From contig NZ_AP019308.1 of NCBI RefSeq assembly GCF_003945345.1, positions 5,942,501 through 6,006,500 on the forward strand: a stretch of 64,000 bases of DNA. Direction: 5' to 3'. Under the pieces are notes generated by a model. That model searched no databases. It was not told the DNA's origin and was given only the letters and a program-made list of their open reading frames with translations. The stretch comes from Paenibacillus baekrokdamisoli. Its GTDB lineage: Bacteria > Bacillota > Bacilli > Paenibacillales > Paenibacillaceae. Below, in pieces: positions 7,938 through 17,942 of this stretch; positions within the stretch are counted from its first letter, which is position 1, and each line of letters opens with the position of its first letter. Both the position numbers and the translations under genes were made by a program.

Positions 7938-8177
7938 TTTGCTTGTAAACGAAGAAAGAAATCTCTCTTTAGTAAACTTTAAGAAGATGTCTCCTGATGC
8001 ACTTGATATTCCATGCTGCGAACGCGCTGTTGTAAGAAATAACATCATTCCAATTCGCCAAATTTCTACAGATTCTTATAAATAAACAATTTACATGTGA
8101 AAATATACCTAAATAATTTGGAAGCACTTTCCGATAGTAATAGTAGTTAACTACTACTACTGTGGAGGCAAAGCCAA
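7938..8177. other. Gap between intron 3' end and the repeat-protein gene
   Basis: Begins with the downstream exon (TTTGCTTG), that is, the remainder of the hpf terminator T-tract. No gene is recognised in it. The last 40 bases hold a palindrome and the ribosome site of the next gene. Confidence 0.5.
8141..8156. promoter_or_regulatory. 16-bp perfect palindrome before the repeat-protein gene
   Basis: TAGTAGTTAACTACTA is fully self-complementary and ends 7 bases before the GGAGG at 8164-8168. It could be an operator or form an mRNA hairpin next to the ribosome site. Function unknown. Confidence 0.4.
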
Positions 8178-11100
8178 ATGAAATTAAAGCCAAAGTCAAA
8201 AGTTCAGCCGAAGGCTAAGTCCAAGTCTATTAGACTAGCAACAGGATTGTTAGGCGCAACATTACTATTATCAACAGTGAGCCCCGCTATTGGATTCGCC
8301 GCTGGAACAGCTTCGCCATTAGCAGCATCCATTACTGTCGCCAACAATAAGGCAGGAGTCAATGATACGGTGAAAGTAACCGGTCTTGCTGAAGGCGATG
8401 TTGTGAAGGTATATAACGCAGCAACAGCAGGTACACTTCTGGGCTCAACAACGGTAGGAGCCGGTACGACAGAAGCAATTGTCTCCATTAGTCAAATTGG
8501 TAGTGCGGCCGGAAGTATATATGTCACGGTAACAAGTGGCAACGGAACGGATACTGAAAGTACGCGTGTCGTTAAAGCTTATGATTCCGAAACTTCTGTA
8601 GCACCATTGGCAACGGCAATCACAATAAATAATGAAAAAACAGGTAGTGCCGATACTGTTAAAGTTACAGGTGTATCCGTAGGTGACGTAGTAACCGTTT
8701 ATGGGGCTGTTGTTGAAAGTGCAACAGTTGTAGATGGCCAAACGGAAGTTACTGTTTCCAAAGCAGATCTGTTAACGCCAACTGGTGGAACTGCACAGGT
8801 TTCGGTAACGAAGGTAAACAAATTGGAAAGCTTGCGTACATCAAAAACATATTTGAGTGAACCTGTATCTACAGTGCTGGCGGCTGGAACTATCAGCATT
8901 GCTAACAATAAGGCAGGTGTACAAGATAAAGTAACTGTAACCGGTCTAGTTGCAGGTGATGTTGTAAATGTGTACAAAGCAGCGACAGGCGGCACAACGA
9001 TTGGAACAGCAACGGTAGCGGATGGAGCCACAGAAGCAACTGTTACGATTGACCAACTTGGAGCAGCAGCAGGCAGCGTGTATGTAAGCGTGAAGAGCAC
9101 AGACAAGCTTGAGAGCGCAAGAACGCTTAAAGCGTATGATTCAGAAACGTCTGTGGCACCAGTAGCAACAGCCATCACTGTAACTAACAATTCAACAGGT
9201 AGCGCAGATACGGTGAAAGTAACTGGCCTAGCAGCAGGTGACGTTGTGAATGTATATAACGTGGCGACAGGCGGTACCGTTCTAGAAACAGCAACTGTAG
9301 CAGATGGAGCAACAGAAGCAACAATCTCCAAAACAGATCTGTTAACAGCAATCGGCGGAACGGCTTATGTAACAGTAACAAAAGCGAACAAACTGGAAAG
9401 CGCGCGTACGGCGAAAGCCTATGTGACTGAACCCGTATCTGCAGCCCCAGTAGCAGCGAACATTACGGCAACGAATAACAAAGTCGGCGTAGATGATAAA
9501 GTAGTTGTAACTGGCTTGGCAGCTGGCGATGTCGTGAGTGTGTTCAAAGCAGCAACAGGCGGTACAGCGATTGGAACAGCAACCGTAGCAGAAGGTGAAA
9601 CGACAGCAACGATCACGATCGAGCAGCTTGGAGCAGCAGCAGGCAGCGTGTATGTAAGCGTGAAGAGCACAGGTAAGCTGGAGAGCGCAAGAATAACTGA
9701 TGCTTATGATGCAGAAATCACTACAGCCCCAGTGGCAACAGCTATTACTGTAACGAACAATGCAACAGGCAGCGCAGATACGGTGAAAGTAACTGGCCTA
9801 GCAGCAGGTGACGTTGTGAATGTATATAACGTAGCAACAGGCGGTACCGTTCTAGAAACAGCAACTGTAGCAGATGGAGCAACAGAAGCAACGATCTCCA
9901 AAACAGATCTGTTAACAGCAATCGGCGGAACGGCTTATGTAACAGTAACAAAAGCGAACAAACTGGAAAGCGCACGTACGGCAAAAGTTTATGTGACTGA
10001 ACCTGTATCTGCAGCCCCAGTAGCGGCAAACATTACGGCAACGAACAACAAAGTCGGCGTAGATGATAAAGTAGTTGTAACTGGCTTGGTAGCTGGCGAT
10101 GTTGTAAGTGTGTTCAAAGCAGCAACAGGCGGCACAGCGATTGGAACAGCAACCGTAGCGGATGGAGCAACAGAAGCAACTGTTACGATTGACCAACTTG
10201 GAGCAGCAGCAGGCAGCGTGTATGTAAGCGTGAAGAGCACAGGTAAGCTGGAGAGCGCAAGAATAACTGATGCATATGATGCAGAAATCAGTACAGCTCC
10301 AGTGGCAACAGCCATTACGGTAACGAACAATGCAACAGGCAGCGCAGATACGGTGAAAGTAACTGGCCTAGCAGCAGGTGACGTTGTGAACTTGTATAAC
10401 GTGGCGACAGGCGGTACCGTTCAAGAAACAGCAACTGTAGCAGATGGAGCAACAGAAGCAACAATCTCCAAAACAGATCTGTTAACAGCAATCGGCGGAA
10501 CGGCTTATGTAACAGTAACAAAAGCGAACAAACTGGAAAGCGCACGTACGGCAAAAGTTTATGTGACTGAACCTGTATCTGCAGCCCCAGTAGCGGCAAA
10601 CATTACGGCAACGAACAACAAAGTCGGCGTAGATGATAAAGTAGTTGTAACTGGCTTGGTAGCTGGCGATGTTGTAAGTGTGTTCAAAGCAGCAACAGGC
10701 GGCACAGCGATTGGAACAGCAACCGTAGCGGATGGAGCAACAGAAGCAACTGTTACGATTGACCAACTTGGAGCAGCAGCAGGCAGCGTGTATGTAAGCG
10801 TGAAGAGCACAGGTAAGCTGGAGAGCGCAAGAATAACTGATGCATATGATGCAGAAATCAGTACAGCTCCAGTGGCAACAGCCATTACGGTAACGAACAA
10901 TGCAACAGGCAGCGCAGATACGGTGAAAGTAACTGGCCTAGCAGCAGGTGACGTTGTGAACTTGTATAACGTGGCGACAGGCGGTACCGTTCAAGAAACA
11001 GCAACTGTAGCAGATGGAGCAACAGAAGCAACAATCTCCAAAACAGATCTGTTAACAGCAATCGGCGGAACGGCTTATGTAACAGTAACAAAAGCGAACA

Positions 11101-13988
11101 AACTGGAAAGCGCACGTACGGCAAAAGTTTATGTGACTGAACCTGTATCTGCAGCCCCAGTAGCGGCAAACATTACGGCAACGAACAACAAAGTCGGCGT
11201 AGATGATAAAGTAGTTGTAACTGGCTTGGTAGCTGGCGATGTTGTAAGTGTGTTCAAAGCAGCAACAGGCGGCACAGCGATTGGAACAGCGACCGTAGCA
11301 GAAGGTGAAACGACAGCAACGATCACGATCGAGCAGCTTGGAGCAGCAGCAGGCAGCGTGTATGTAAGCGTGAAGAGCACAGACAAGCTGGAGAGCGTAA
11401 GAACGCTAAAAGCGTATGATACAGAAACGACTGTGGCCCCATTGGCAACAGCGATTACAGTCGTGAACAATGCAACAGGCAGCGCAGATACGGTGAAAGT
11501 AACTGGCCTAGCAGCAGGTGACGTTGTGAACTTGTATAACGTGGCGACAGGCGGTACCGTTCTAGAAACAGCAACTGTAGCAAATGGAGCAACAGAAGCA
11601 ACGATCTCCAAAACAGATCTGTTAACAGCAATCGGCGGAACGGCTTATGTAACAGTAACAAAAGCGAACAAACTGGAAAGCGCACGTACGGCAAAAGTTT
11701 ATGTGACTGAACCTGTATCTGCAGCCCCAGTAGCGGCAAACATTACGGCAACGAACAACAAAGTCGGCGTAGATGATAAAGTAGTTGTAACTGGCTTGGT
11801 AGCTGGCGATGTTGTAAGTGTGTTCAAAGCAGCAACAGGCGGCACAGCGATTGGAACAGCAACCGTAGCGGAAGGTGAAACGACAGCAACGATCACGATC
11901 GAGCAGCTTGGAGCAGCAGCAGGCAGCGTGTATGTAAGCGTGAAGAGCACAGACAAGCTGGAGAGCGTAAGAACGCTAAAAGCGTATGATACAGAAACGA
12001 CTGTGGCCCCATTGGCAACAGCGATTACAGTCGTGAACAATGCAACAGGCAGCGCAGATACGGTGAAAGTAACTGGCCTAGCAGCAGGTGACGTTGTGAA
12101 CTTGTATAACGTAGCGACAGGCGGTACAGTGATAGAAACAGCAACCGTAGCAGATGGAGCAACAGAAGCAACAATCTCTAAAACAGATCTGTTAACAGCA
12201 ATAGGCGGAACGGCTTATGTAACAGTAACAAAAGCGAACAAACTGGAAAGCGCACGTACGGCAAAAGTTTATGTGACTGAACCCGTATCTGTAGCCCCAG
12301 TAGCGGCAAACATTACTGCAACGAACAACAAAGTCGGCGTAGATGATAAAGTAGTTGTAACTGGCCTGACAGCTGGCGATGTTGTGAGTGTGTTCAAAGC
12401 GGCAACAGGCGGCACAGCGATTGGAACAGCAACCGTAGCGGATGGAGCAACAGAAGCAACGATTACGATCGAGCAGCTTGGAGCAGCAGCAGGCAGCGTG
12501 TATGTAAGCGTGAAGAGCACAGACAAGCTGGAGAGCGTAAGAACGCTAAAAGCGTATGATACAGAAACGACTGTGGCCCCATTGGCAACAGCGATTACAG
12601 TCGTGAACAATGCAACAGGCAGCGCAGATACGGTGAAAGTAACTGGCCTAGCAGCAGGTGACGTTGTGAACTTGTATAACGTGGCGACAGGCGGTACCGT
12701 TCAAGAAACAGCAACTGTAGCAGATGGAGCAACAGAAGCAACGATCTCCAAAACAGATCTGTTAACAGCAATCGGCGGAACGGCTTATGTAACAGTAACA
12801 AAAGCGAACAAACTGGAAAGCGCACGTACGGCAAAAGTTTATGTGACTGAACCTGTATCTGCAGCCCCAGTAGCGGCAAACATTACGGCAACGAACAACA
12901 AAGTCGGCGTAGATGATAAAGTAGTTGTAACTGGCTTGGTAGCTGGCGATGTTGTAAGTGTGTTCAAAGCAGCAACAGGCGGCACAGCGATTGGAACAGC
13001 AACCGTAGCGGATGGAGCAACAGAAGCAACTGTTACGATTGACCAACTTGGAGCAGCAGCAGGCAGCGTGTATGTAAGCGTGAAGAGCACAGACAAGCTG
13101 GAGAGCGTAAGAACGCTAAAAGCGTATGATACAGAAACGACTGTGGCCCCATTGGCAACAGCGATTACAGTCGTGAACAATGCAACAGGCAGCGCAGATA
13201 CGGTGAAAGTAACTGGCCTAGCAGCAGGTGACGTTGTGAACTTGTATAACGTGGCGACAGGCGGTACCGTTCAAGAAACAGCAACTGTAGCAGATGGAGC
13301 AACAGAAGCAACAATCTCCAAAACAGATCTGTTAACAGCAATCGGCGGAACGGCTTATGTAACAGTAACAAAAGCGAACAAACTGGAAAGCGCACGTACG
13401 GCAAAAGTTTATGTGACTGAACCCGTATCTGTAGCCCCAGTAGCGGCAAACATTACTGCAACGAACAACAAAGTCGGCGTAGATGATAAAGTAGTTGTAA
13501 CTGGCCTGGCAGCAGGTGACGTTGTGAACGTGTACAGTGTGGCAACAGGCGGCACAGCGATTGGAACAGCAACCGTAGCGGATGGAGCAACAGAAGCAAC
13601 TGTTACGATTGACCAACTTGGAGCAGCAGCAGGCAACGTGTATGTAAGCGTGAAGAGCGCAGGCAAGCTGGAAAGCACAAGAACTGCAAAAGCATACGAA
13701 ACAGAAATTACAGCTCCAGCAGTGGCAGCTAATATCGTTGTATTAAACAATGATGGCGCATCGGATATTGTGAGAGTAACAGGCTTAGAAGCTGGTGACG
13801 TAGTAACAGTATACAATGTTGCAACTGGAGGAACTTCAGTTGGAACGGCAACAGTAGCTAACGGAAAAACATCTGTCAATGTTCTTATTGACCAGCTTTC
13901 CGTGAATGCAGGCAAAGTATACGTGACCATCACAAAAGGCAATAAGGCTGAAAGTACACGTGTAGTTAAAGATTATATTGCAGAGTAA
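8178..13988 (+). CDS. Very large secreted protein of 20 tandem Ig-like repeats
   Basis: A 1936-residue exported protein of unknown function. Residues 1 to about 41 are a Sec signal peptide: Lys-rich start, hydrophobic LATGLLGATLLLSTVSPAIG, then FAAG. The rest is 20 units of about 95 residues, each with DxVxVTGLAAGDVVxVY, a GGT turn, TVADGATEAT and YVxVTKxxKLES, consistent with beta-sandwich (Ig-like) domains. From unit 4 two unit types alternate (TGSADTV and VGVDDKV), giving a 190-residue, 570-base super-repeat. The end, DYIAE, has no LPxTG, SLH, LysM or other anchor, so it is either released or held by binding. Units 1-3 and 20 are the most diverged, so growth occurred in the middle. ATG 8178 has GGAGG 9 bases before it. 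Possible roles are adhesin or matrix fibre; this is inference. Confidence 0.85.
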   Translation: MKLKPKSKVQPKAKSKSIRLATGLLGATLLLSTVSPAIGFAAGTASPLAASITVANNKAGVNDTVKVTGLAEGDVVKVYNAATAGTLLGSTTVGAGTTEAIVSISQIGSAAGSIYVTVTSGNGTDTESTRVVKAYDSETSVAPLATAITINNEKTGSADTVKVTGVSVGDVVTVYGAVVESATVVDGQTEVTVSKADLLTPTGGTAQVSVTKVNKLESLRTSKTYLSEPVSTVLAAGTISIANNKAGVQDKVTVTGLVAGDVVNVYKAATGGTTIGTATVADGATEATVTIDQLGAAAGSVYVSVKSTDKLESARTLKAYDSETSVAPVATAITVTNNSTGSADTVKVTGLAAGDVVNVYNVATGGTVLETATVADGATEATISKTDLLTAIGGTAYVTVTKANKLESARTAKAYVTEPVSAAPVAANITATNNKVGVDDKVVVTGLAAGDVVSVFKAATGGTAIGTATVAEGETTATITIEQLGAAAGSVYVSVKSTGKLESARITDAYDAEITTAPVATAITVTNNATGSADTVKVTGLAAGDVVNVYNVATGGTVLETATVADGATEATISKTDLLTAIGGTAYVTVTKANKLESARTAKVYVTEPVSAAPVAANITATNNKVGVDDKVVVTGLVAGDVVSVFKAATGGTAIGTATVADGATEATVTIDQLGAAAGSVYVSVKSTGKLESARITDAYDAEISTAPVATAITVTNNATGSADTVKVTGLAAGDVVNLYNVATGGTVQETATVADGATEATISKTDLLTAIGGTAYVTVTKANKLESARTAKVYVTEPVSAAPVAANITATNNKVGVDDKVVVTGLVAGDVVSVFKAATGGTAIGTATVADGATEATVTIDQLGAAAGSVYVSVKSTGKLESARITDAYDAEISTAPVATAITVTNNATGSADTVKVTGLAAGDVVNLYNVATGGTVQETATVADGATEATISKTDLLTAIGGTAYVTVTKANKLESARTAKVYVTEPVSAAPVAANITATNNKVGVDDKVVVTGLVAGDVVSVFKAATGGTAIGTATVAEGETTATITIEQLGAAAGSVYVSVKSTDKLESVRTLKAYDTETTVAPLATAITVVNNATGSADTVKVTGLAAGDVVNLYNVATGGTVLETATVANGATEATISKTDLLTAIGGTAYVTVTKANKLESARTAKVYVTEPVSAAPVAANITATNNKVGVDDKVVVTGLVAGDVVSVFKAATGGTAIGTATVAEGETTATITIEQLGAAAGSVYVSVKSTDKLESVRTLKAYDTETTVAPLATAITVVNNATGSADTVKVTGLAAGDVVNLYNVATGGTVIETATVADGATEATISKTDLLTAIGGTAYVTVTKANKLESARTAKVYVTEPVSVAPVAANITATNNKVGVDDKVVVTGLTAGDVVSVFKAATGGTAIGTATVADGATEATITIEQLGAAAGSVYVSVKSTDKLESVRTLKAYDTETTVAPLATAITVVNNATGSADTVKVTGLAAGDVVNLYNVATGGTVQETATVADGATEATISKTDLLTAIGGTAYVTVTKANKLESARTAKVYVTEPVSAAPVAANITATNNKVGVDDKVVVTGLVAGDVVSVFKAATGGTAIGTATVADGATEATVTIDQLGAAAGSVYVSVKSTDKLESVRTLKAYDTETTVAPLATAITVVNNATGSADTVKVTGLAAGDVVNLYNVATGGTVQETATVADGATEATISKTDLLTAIGGTAYVTVTKANKLESARTAKVYVTEPVSVAPVAANITATNNKVGVDDKVVVTGLAAGDVVNVYSVATGGTAIGTATVADGATEATVTIDQLGAAAGNVYVSVKSAGKLESTRTAKAYETEITAPAVAANIVVLNNDGASDIVRVTGLEAGDVVTVYNVATGGTSVGTATVANGKTSVNVLIDQLSVNAGKVYVTITKGNKAESTRVVKDYIAE
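9894..11290 (+). repeat. Exact 570-bp tandem repeat inside the Ig-like gene
   Basis: By eye, 9894-10720 and 10464-11290 are base-for-base identical at an offset of 570. Silent positions are conserved as well, which indicates recent duplication or gene conversion. Less perfect 570-base copies extend over about 9150-13640. Long identical blocks make this locus prone to length change and assembly error. Confidence 0.85.
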
Positions 13989-14011
13989 TCATTACAAATA
14001 CTAGTTCACCT

Positions 14012-14052
14012 CTTGGCTTCTGTATAATCTACAGAGGCCAAGTTTTTTTTTT
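14012..14052 (+). terminator. Terminator of the repeat-protein gene
   Basis: A 13-bp stem (CTTGGCTTCTGTA with TACAGAGGCCAAG, one G-U) and a 5-base loop, followed by ten T. Confidence 0.93.
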
Positions 14053-14104
14053 GACTCCAGACATGCAAATCAAGGAAATTAATAGCTTCTACTTATCACT
14101 CACA

Positions 14105-14133
14105 TTGCGAGAACGGCCTTAAACTGATACAAT
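14105..14133 (+). promoter_or_regulatory. Sigma-A promoter of secA
   Basis: TTGCGA (14105-14110), a 17-base spacer, then TACAAT (14128-14133). The start codon is 36 bases further on. Confidence 0.6.
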
Positions 14134-14169
14134 TTATGCAAACAGGCGTAATATCGAAAGGGGAAGGCC

Positions 14170-16677
14170 ATGCTCGGACTTGTGAAGAAATTATTCGGAG
14201 ACGCCAATGAACGAGAGATTAAGCGTTTGCTCCGCACCGTAGAGGAAATTAATGGACTAGAGCCACAAATCTCGCAGCTTTCGGATGAAGCACTTCGAGG
14301 CAAGACGGATGAGTTTAAAGCTCTTCTCGAAAAAGGCGAGGATATCGATTCACTGCTCCCAGAGGCATTCGCCGTCGTACGGGAAGCATCTAAGCGAGTG
14401 CTGGACAAACGTCATTACGACGTTCAGCTCATCGGTGGTATGGTGCTTCATAATGGCCAAATCTCAGAAATGAAAACCGGGGAAGGGAAAACACTTGTTG
14501 CTACCCTTTCGGTTTATTTGAACGCACTGCTTGGTAGAGGTGTTCATGTTGTTACAGTCAATGATTACCTAGCCCTTCGTGATAGCGAGCAAATGGGACA
14601 GCTATATAATTTTCTGGGTCTGACTGTAGGCTGTAACATGCATGGCCTCAGCCATGAACAGAAGCAAGAAGCGTACGCATGTGACATCACATATGGTACG
14701 AACAATGAGTTTGGTTTCGACTATTTACGCGATAATATGGTGCTGTACAAGGAACAGATGGTACAGCGTCCACTTTATTATGCTATCATCGATGAAGTGG
14801 ATTCCATTCTCGTGGATGAAGCACGGACGCCGCTTATTATTTCTGGACAAGCTGCGAAGTCGACGGAGATGTATTTTGCCGCTGACCGCTTCGTGAAGCG
14901 CCTTAAAGAAGAAGAAGATTACACCATAGATATCAAAGTTCGTTCCGTTACAATTACGGAAGCTGGCGTTGAGAAGGCAGAGAAAGCTTTTGGCATTGAG
15001 AATTTATTCGATCATGCGAATGTGCTGCTCTACCACCATCTTCAACAGGCGCTCAAAGCGCATGCGATTATGAAACGTGATGTCGACTATGTCGTACAGG
15101 ACGAAGAAGTTATCATCGTTGATGAGTTCACTGGTCGTCTCATGTCAGGTCGTCGTTATAGCGATGGCTTGCATCAAGCGATTGAAGCAAAGGAAGAGAT
15201 AAAGGTTCAGAACGAGAGCATGACCCTTGCGACGATTACCTTCCAGAACTACTTCCGTATGTATCGTAAGCTTGCCGGTATGACGGGTACAGCGAAGACA
15301 GAGGAAGAAGAATTCAAGAAAATTTACGGTCTTGATGTTATTCAAGTCCCAACTAACCGCCAAATGGTCCGTAATGATATTGCAGATGTCGTTTACAAGA
15401 CGGAAAACGGCAAGTTTAAAGCGGTTGTTGAGGAAATCGTAAGTCGACATAGCAAGAAGCAGCCTGTTCTTGTGGGTACGGTATCCATCGAGAACTCAGA
15501 GCGTTTGTCTGAGATGCTGAAAAAGCGCGGCATAACGCATAAGGTACTGAATGCGAAGTATCATGCGGAAGAAGCAGAGATTATCTCGCGTGCGGGAGAA
15601 TCCGACTCGGTTACGATCGCAACGAATATGGCAGGCCGTGGTACAGACATCCTTCTTGGCGAAACGGTTCAATCACTAGGTGGCCTTCATATTATCGGTA
15701 CTGAGCGTCATGAAAGCCGTCGTATTGATAACCAGCTGCGTGGTCGTGCTGGACGTCAAGGAGATCCGGGCTCGTCACAATTCTATCTATCGCTAGAAGA
15801 TGAGTTGATGCGCCGTTTCGGTTCTGAGAATATTATGGGAATGATGGAGCGTCTTGGTTTCGATGAAGATCAGCCTATTGAGAGCCGCTTAATCTCGCGT
15901 GCGATCGAATCTGCTCAGAAACGGGTGGAGGGCAGTAACTTTGATCAGCGGAAAATCGTCCTGCAGTACGATGATGTAATGAACCAGCAGCGCGAAATTA
16001 TTTATAAACAGCGCCGTGAAGTGCTCTACTCGGAGAATATCCGTCAGATCGTAATCGAAATGATCACACCGGTTATCGAGCGTATCGTGTCAGCACACTG
16101 TCCAAGCGATGAAGTGCCAGAGAACTGGGAGCTTGAAGAGATCGTCGATTATGCACAAGGTAATTTCCTTCATGAAGGCATGATTACGAAGGATGATCTA
16201 TGGGGCAAGGAAAAAGAAGAGATTATCGAATTCCTTAACACAAAGGTGCTTGAATTATACGACCAACGTGAAGAGGAAATCGGTGTCGATACCATGCGCG
16301 AATTCGAGAAGGTTGTCGTATTGCGTGCGGTAGATAGCAAATGGATGGACCATATCGACGCGATGGATCAGCTTCGTCAAGGGATTCACTTGCGGGCATA
16401 CGGCGGTACCGATCCACTGCGCGAATATCAATTTGAGGGCTTCGAGATGTTTAAGGAAATGATCGAGAATATCCAGGAAGAAGTTTCCAAATATATTATG
16501 AAAGCACATGTGGAGAGCAATCTAGAGCGTCAAGAGGTTGCTAAAGGGCAAACGGAATCTGGCGGAAGCAGTGAGCCGCAGCCGAATCGCCCCATCAAGA
16601 AAGACGATCGTATCGGCCGCAACGATCCATGTCCATGTGGCAGCGGCAAGAAATATAAGCAGTGTCATGGACAATAA
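14170..16677 (+). CDS. secA: Preprotein translocase ATPase SecA
   Basis: SecA is the ATP-driven motor that pushes unfolded preproteins through SecYEG. The protein has 835 residues, normal for Firmicutes. Visible motifs: Walker A TGEGKT at 103-108, the helicase motif IIDEVDSIL, the second nucleotide-binding region with MAGRGTDI and QLRGRAGRQGDPG, the helical scaffold (VDSKWMDHIDAMDQLRQGI), and a C-terminal zinc motif CPCGSGKKYKQCH, which contacts SecB or ribosomes in other species. ATG 14170 follows AAGGGGAAGG. In B. subtilis it directly follows hpf; here it has its own promoter after the accessory insert. Confidence 0.99.
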   Translation: MLGLVKKLFGDANEREIKRLLRTVEEINGLEPQISQLSDEALRGKTDEFKALLEKGEDIDSLLPEAFAVVREASKRVLDKRHYDVQLIGGMVLHNGQISEMKTGEGKTLVATLSVYLNALLGRGVHVVTVNDYLALRDSEQMGQLYNFLGLTVGCNMHGLSHEQKQEAYACDITYGTNNEFGFDYLRDNMVLYKEQMVQRPLYYAIIDEVDSILVDEARTPLIISGQAAKSTEMYFAADRFVKRLKEEEDYTIDIKVRSVTITEAGVEKAEKAFGIENLFDHANVLLYHHLQQALKAHAIMKRDVDYVVQDEEVIIVDEFTGRLMSGRRYSDGLHQAIEAKEEIKVQNESMTLATITFQNYFRMYRKLAGMTGTAKTEEEEFKKIYGLDVIQVPTNRQMVRNDIADVVYKTENGKFKAVVEEIVSRHSKKQPVLVGTVSIENSERLSEMLKKRGITHKVLNAKYHAEEAEIISRAGESDSVTIATNMAGRGTDILLGETVQSLGGLHIIGTERHESRRIDNQLRGRAGRQGDPGSSQFYLSLEDELMRRFGSENIMGMMERLGFDEDQPIESRLISRAIESAQKRVEGSNFDQRKIVLQYDDVMNQQREIIYKQRREVLYSENIRQIVIEMITPVIERIVSAHCPSDEVPENWELEEIVDYAQGNFLHEGMITKDDLWGKEKEEIIEFLNTKVLELYDQREEEIGVDTMREFEKVVVLRAVDSKWMDHIDAMDQLRQGIHLRAYGGTDPLREYQFEGFEMFKEMIENIQEEVSKYIMKAHVESNLERQEVAKGQTESGGSSEPQPNRPIKKDDRIGRNDPCPCGSGKKYKQCHGQ

Positions 16678-16731
16678 TGCTGCCTCCCGCATAGGGTAGG
16701 GCAGAATACGATTTTGAGGTGAAGCTCAGTC

Positions 16732-17839
16732 ATGATTGATATATCAGTTAAGCAAGATCTGCGTGAAATGACGAAGCGGCTCCAAGAGCTTAGGGGGTCA
16801 CTTTGACTTAGATATTAAGAACGAGATGATCGCCAACTTCGAAGAGAAGATGACGGCTCCCGATTTCTGGGATGACAATGATCGGGCACAAAGCACAATT
16901 GCTGAGCTGAATGCAGTCAAATCGGTTGTTGATCAATATGAACGAATGGCAAGCGAGCGTGAAGATTTGCAAACGATGCTTGAGCTGGCGGAGGAAGAAG
17001 ACGACGAGTCGTTGGAAGCCGATATTACCAAGAGCGTGAAGGGTCTCGTAAGCAAAGTTAACGAGTTTGAGCTTCAACTGCTGCTCAATGAGCCGTATGA
17101 CAAGCTGAACGCGATTCTGGAGCTTCATCCAGGTGCAGGCGGAACCGAATCGCAGGATTGGGGTCAAATGCTTTACCGGATGTACACACGCTGGGCAGAG
17201 AAGCATGGCTTCAAGGTGGAGCTGCTTGATTATCTGGCAGGTGATGAAGCAGGTATTAAGAGTGTGACGATTTCGGTCAAAGGTTATAATGCCTACGGCT
17301 ATTTGAAATCAGAGAAAGGCGTCCATCGCTTAGTTCGGATCTCGCCTTTCGACGCATCGGGTCGTCGGCATACGTCATTCGCGTCATGTGATATCATGCC
17401 AGAGATTGATGACACGATTGAGATTGATATTCGCTCGGAGGATTTGAAGGTGGATACGTATCGTGCCAGCGGCGCGGGAGGTCAGCACATCAACAAAACC
17501 GAATCGGCTATCCGGATCACACATGTGCCGTCAGGCATCGTCGTTTCTTGTCAAACGCAGCGCTCGCAAATTCAGAACCGTGAACGGGCGATGCAGATGC
17601 TGCGATCTAAGCTTTATGAGCGTAAGATCGAAGAACAGCAGAAGCATCTTGCAGAGATTCGCGGTGAGCAATCCGAGATTGCTTGGGGAAGCCAGATTCG
17701 TTCGTATGTTTTTCATCCGTACAGCATGGTGAAGGATCATCGGACATCGGTTGAGACCGGCAACGTAGGTGCAGTTATGGATGGCGATCTGGATTTGTTT
17801 ATTGATGGTTACTTACGTAACAAAATTCGCCACGAATAA
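16732..17839 (+). CDS. prfB: Peptide chain release factor 2, programmed +1 frameshift
   Basis: RF2 releases the finished peptide at UGA and UAA codons. The gene is read as 16732-16803 joined to 16805-17839, 368 residues in all. Frame 0 reads 24 codons to CTT and meets TGA at 16804-16806; skipping T16804 continues with GAC TTA GAT. The Shine-Dalgarno-like AGGGGG lies just before CTTTGAC, the classic autoregulatory site: low RF2 favours the shift. The recognition tripeptide SPF (SPFDASGRRH) and the catalytic GGQ (GAGGQH) are both present. Start ATG 16732 has AGGTGA 9 bases upstream. The gene lies 54 bases after secA, as in B. subtilis, and is probably co-transcribed. Confidence 0.98.
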
Positions 17840-17876
17840 TTGGATAATCAAGCAAGACTCATGCATAGGTAAAGGG

Positions 17877-17915
17877 AAGAGTTCCTACACTGTAAAGGTG
17901 TGGGAACTCTTTTTT
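17877..17915 (+). terminator. Terminator after prfB
   Basis: A 14-bp stem (AAGAGTTCCTACAC with GTGTGGGAACTCTT, one mismatch or wobble), a 7-base loop, and a run of six T. Confidence 0.93.
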
Positions 17916-17942
17916 GTATATGGGAAGGGCGATGAAACAGAG

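Noticed and set aside
7782..8085. Small plus-strand frames at the IS/intron right end
   Set aside because: They cross the IS terminus and the intron domain VI hairpin, so they are chance frames.
8204..13942. Long open frames on the minus strand repeated through 8204-13942
   Set aside because: They are shadows of the 570-base repeat; they recur with its period, have no ribosome sites, and give low-complexity Leu- or Cys-rich translations.
8178..13988. CRISPR or satellite array
   Set aside because: The repeats are coding, 285/570 bases long, contiguous without spacers, and keep one frame.
16826..16828. ATG 16826 as start of prfB
   Set aside because: It is inside the gene; the true start is upstream with a programmed +1 shift, and no ribosome site is present.
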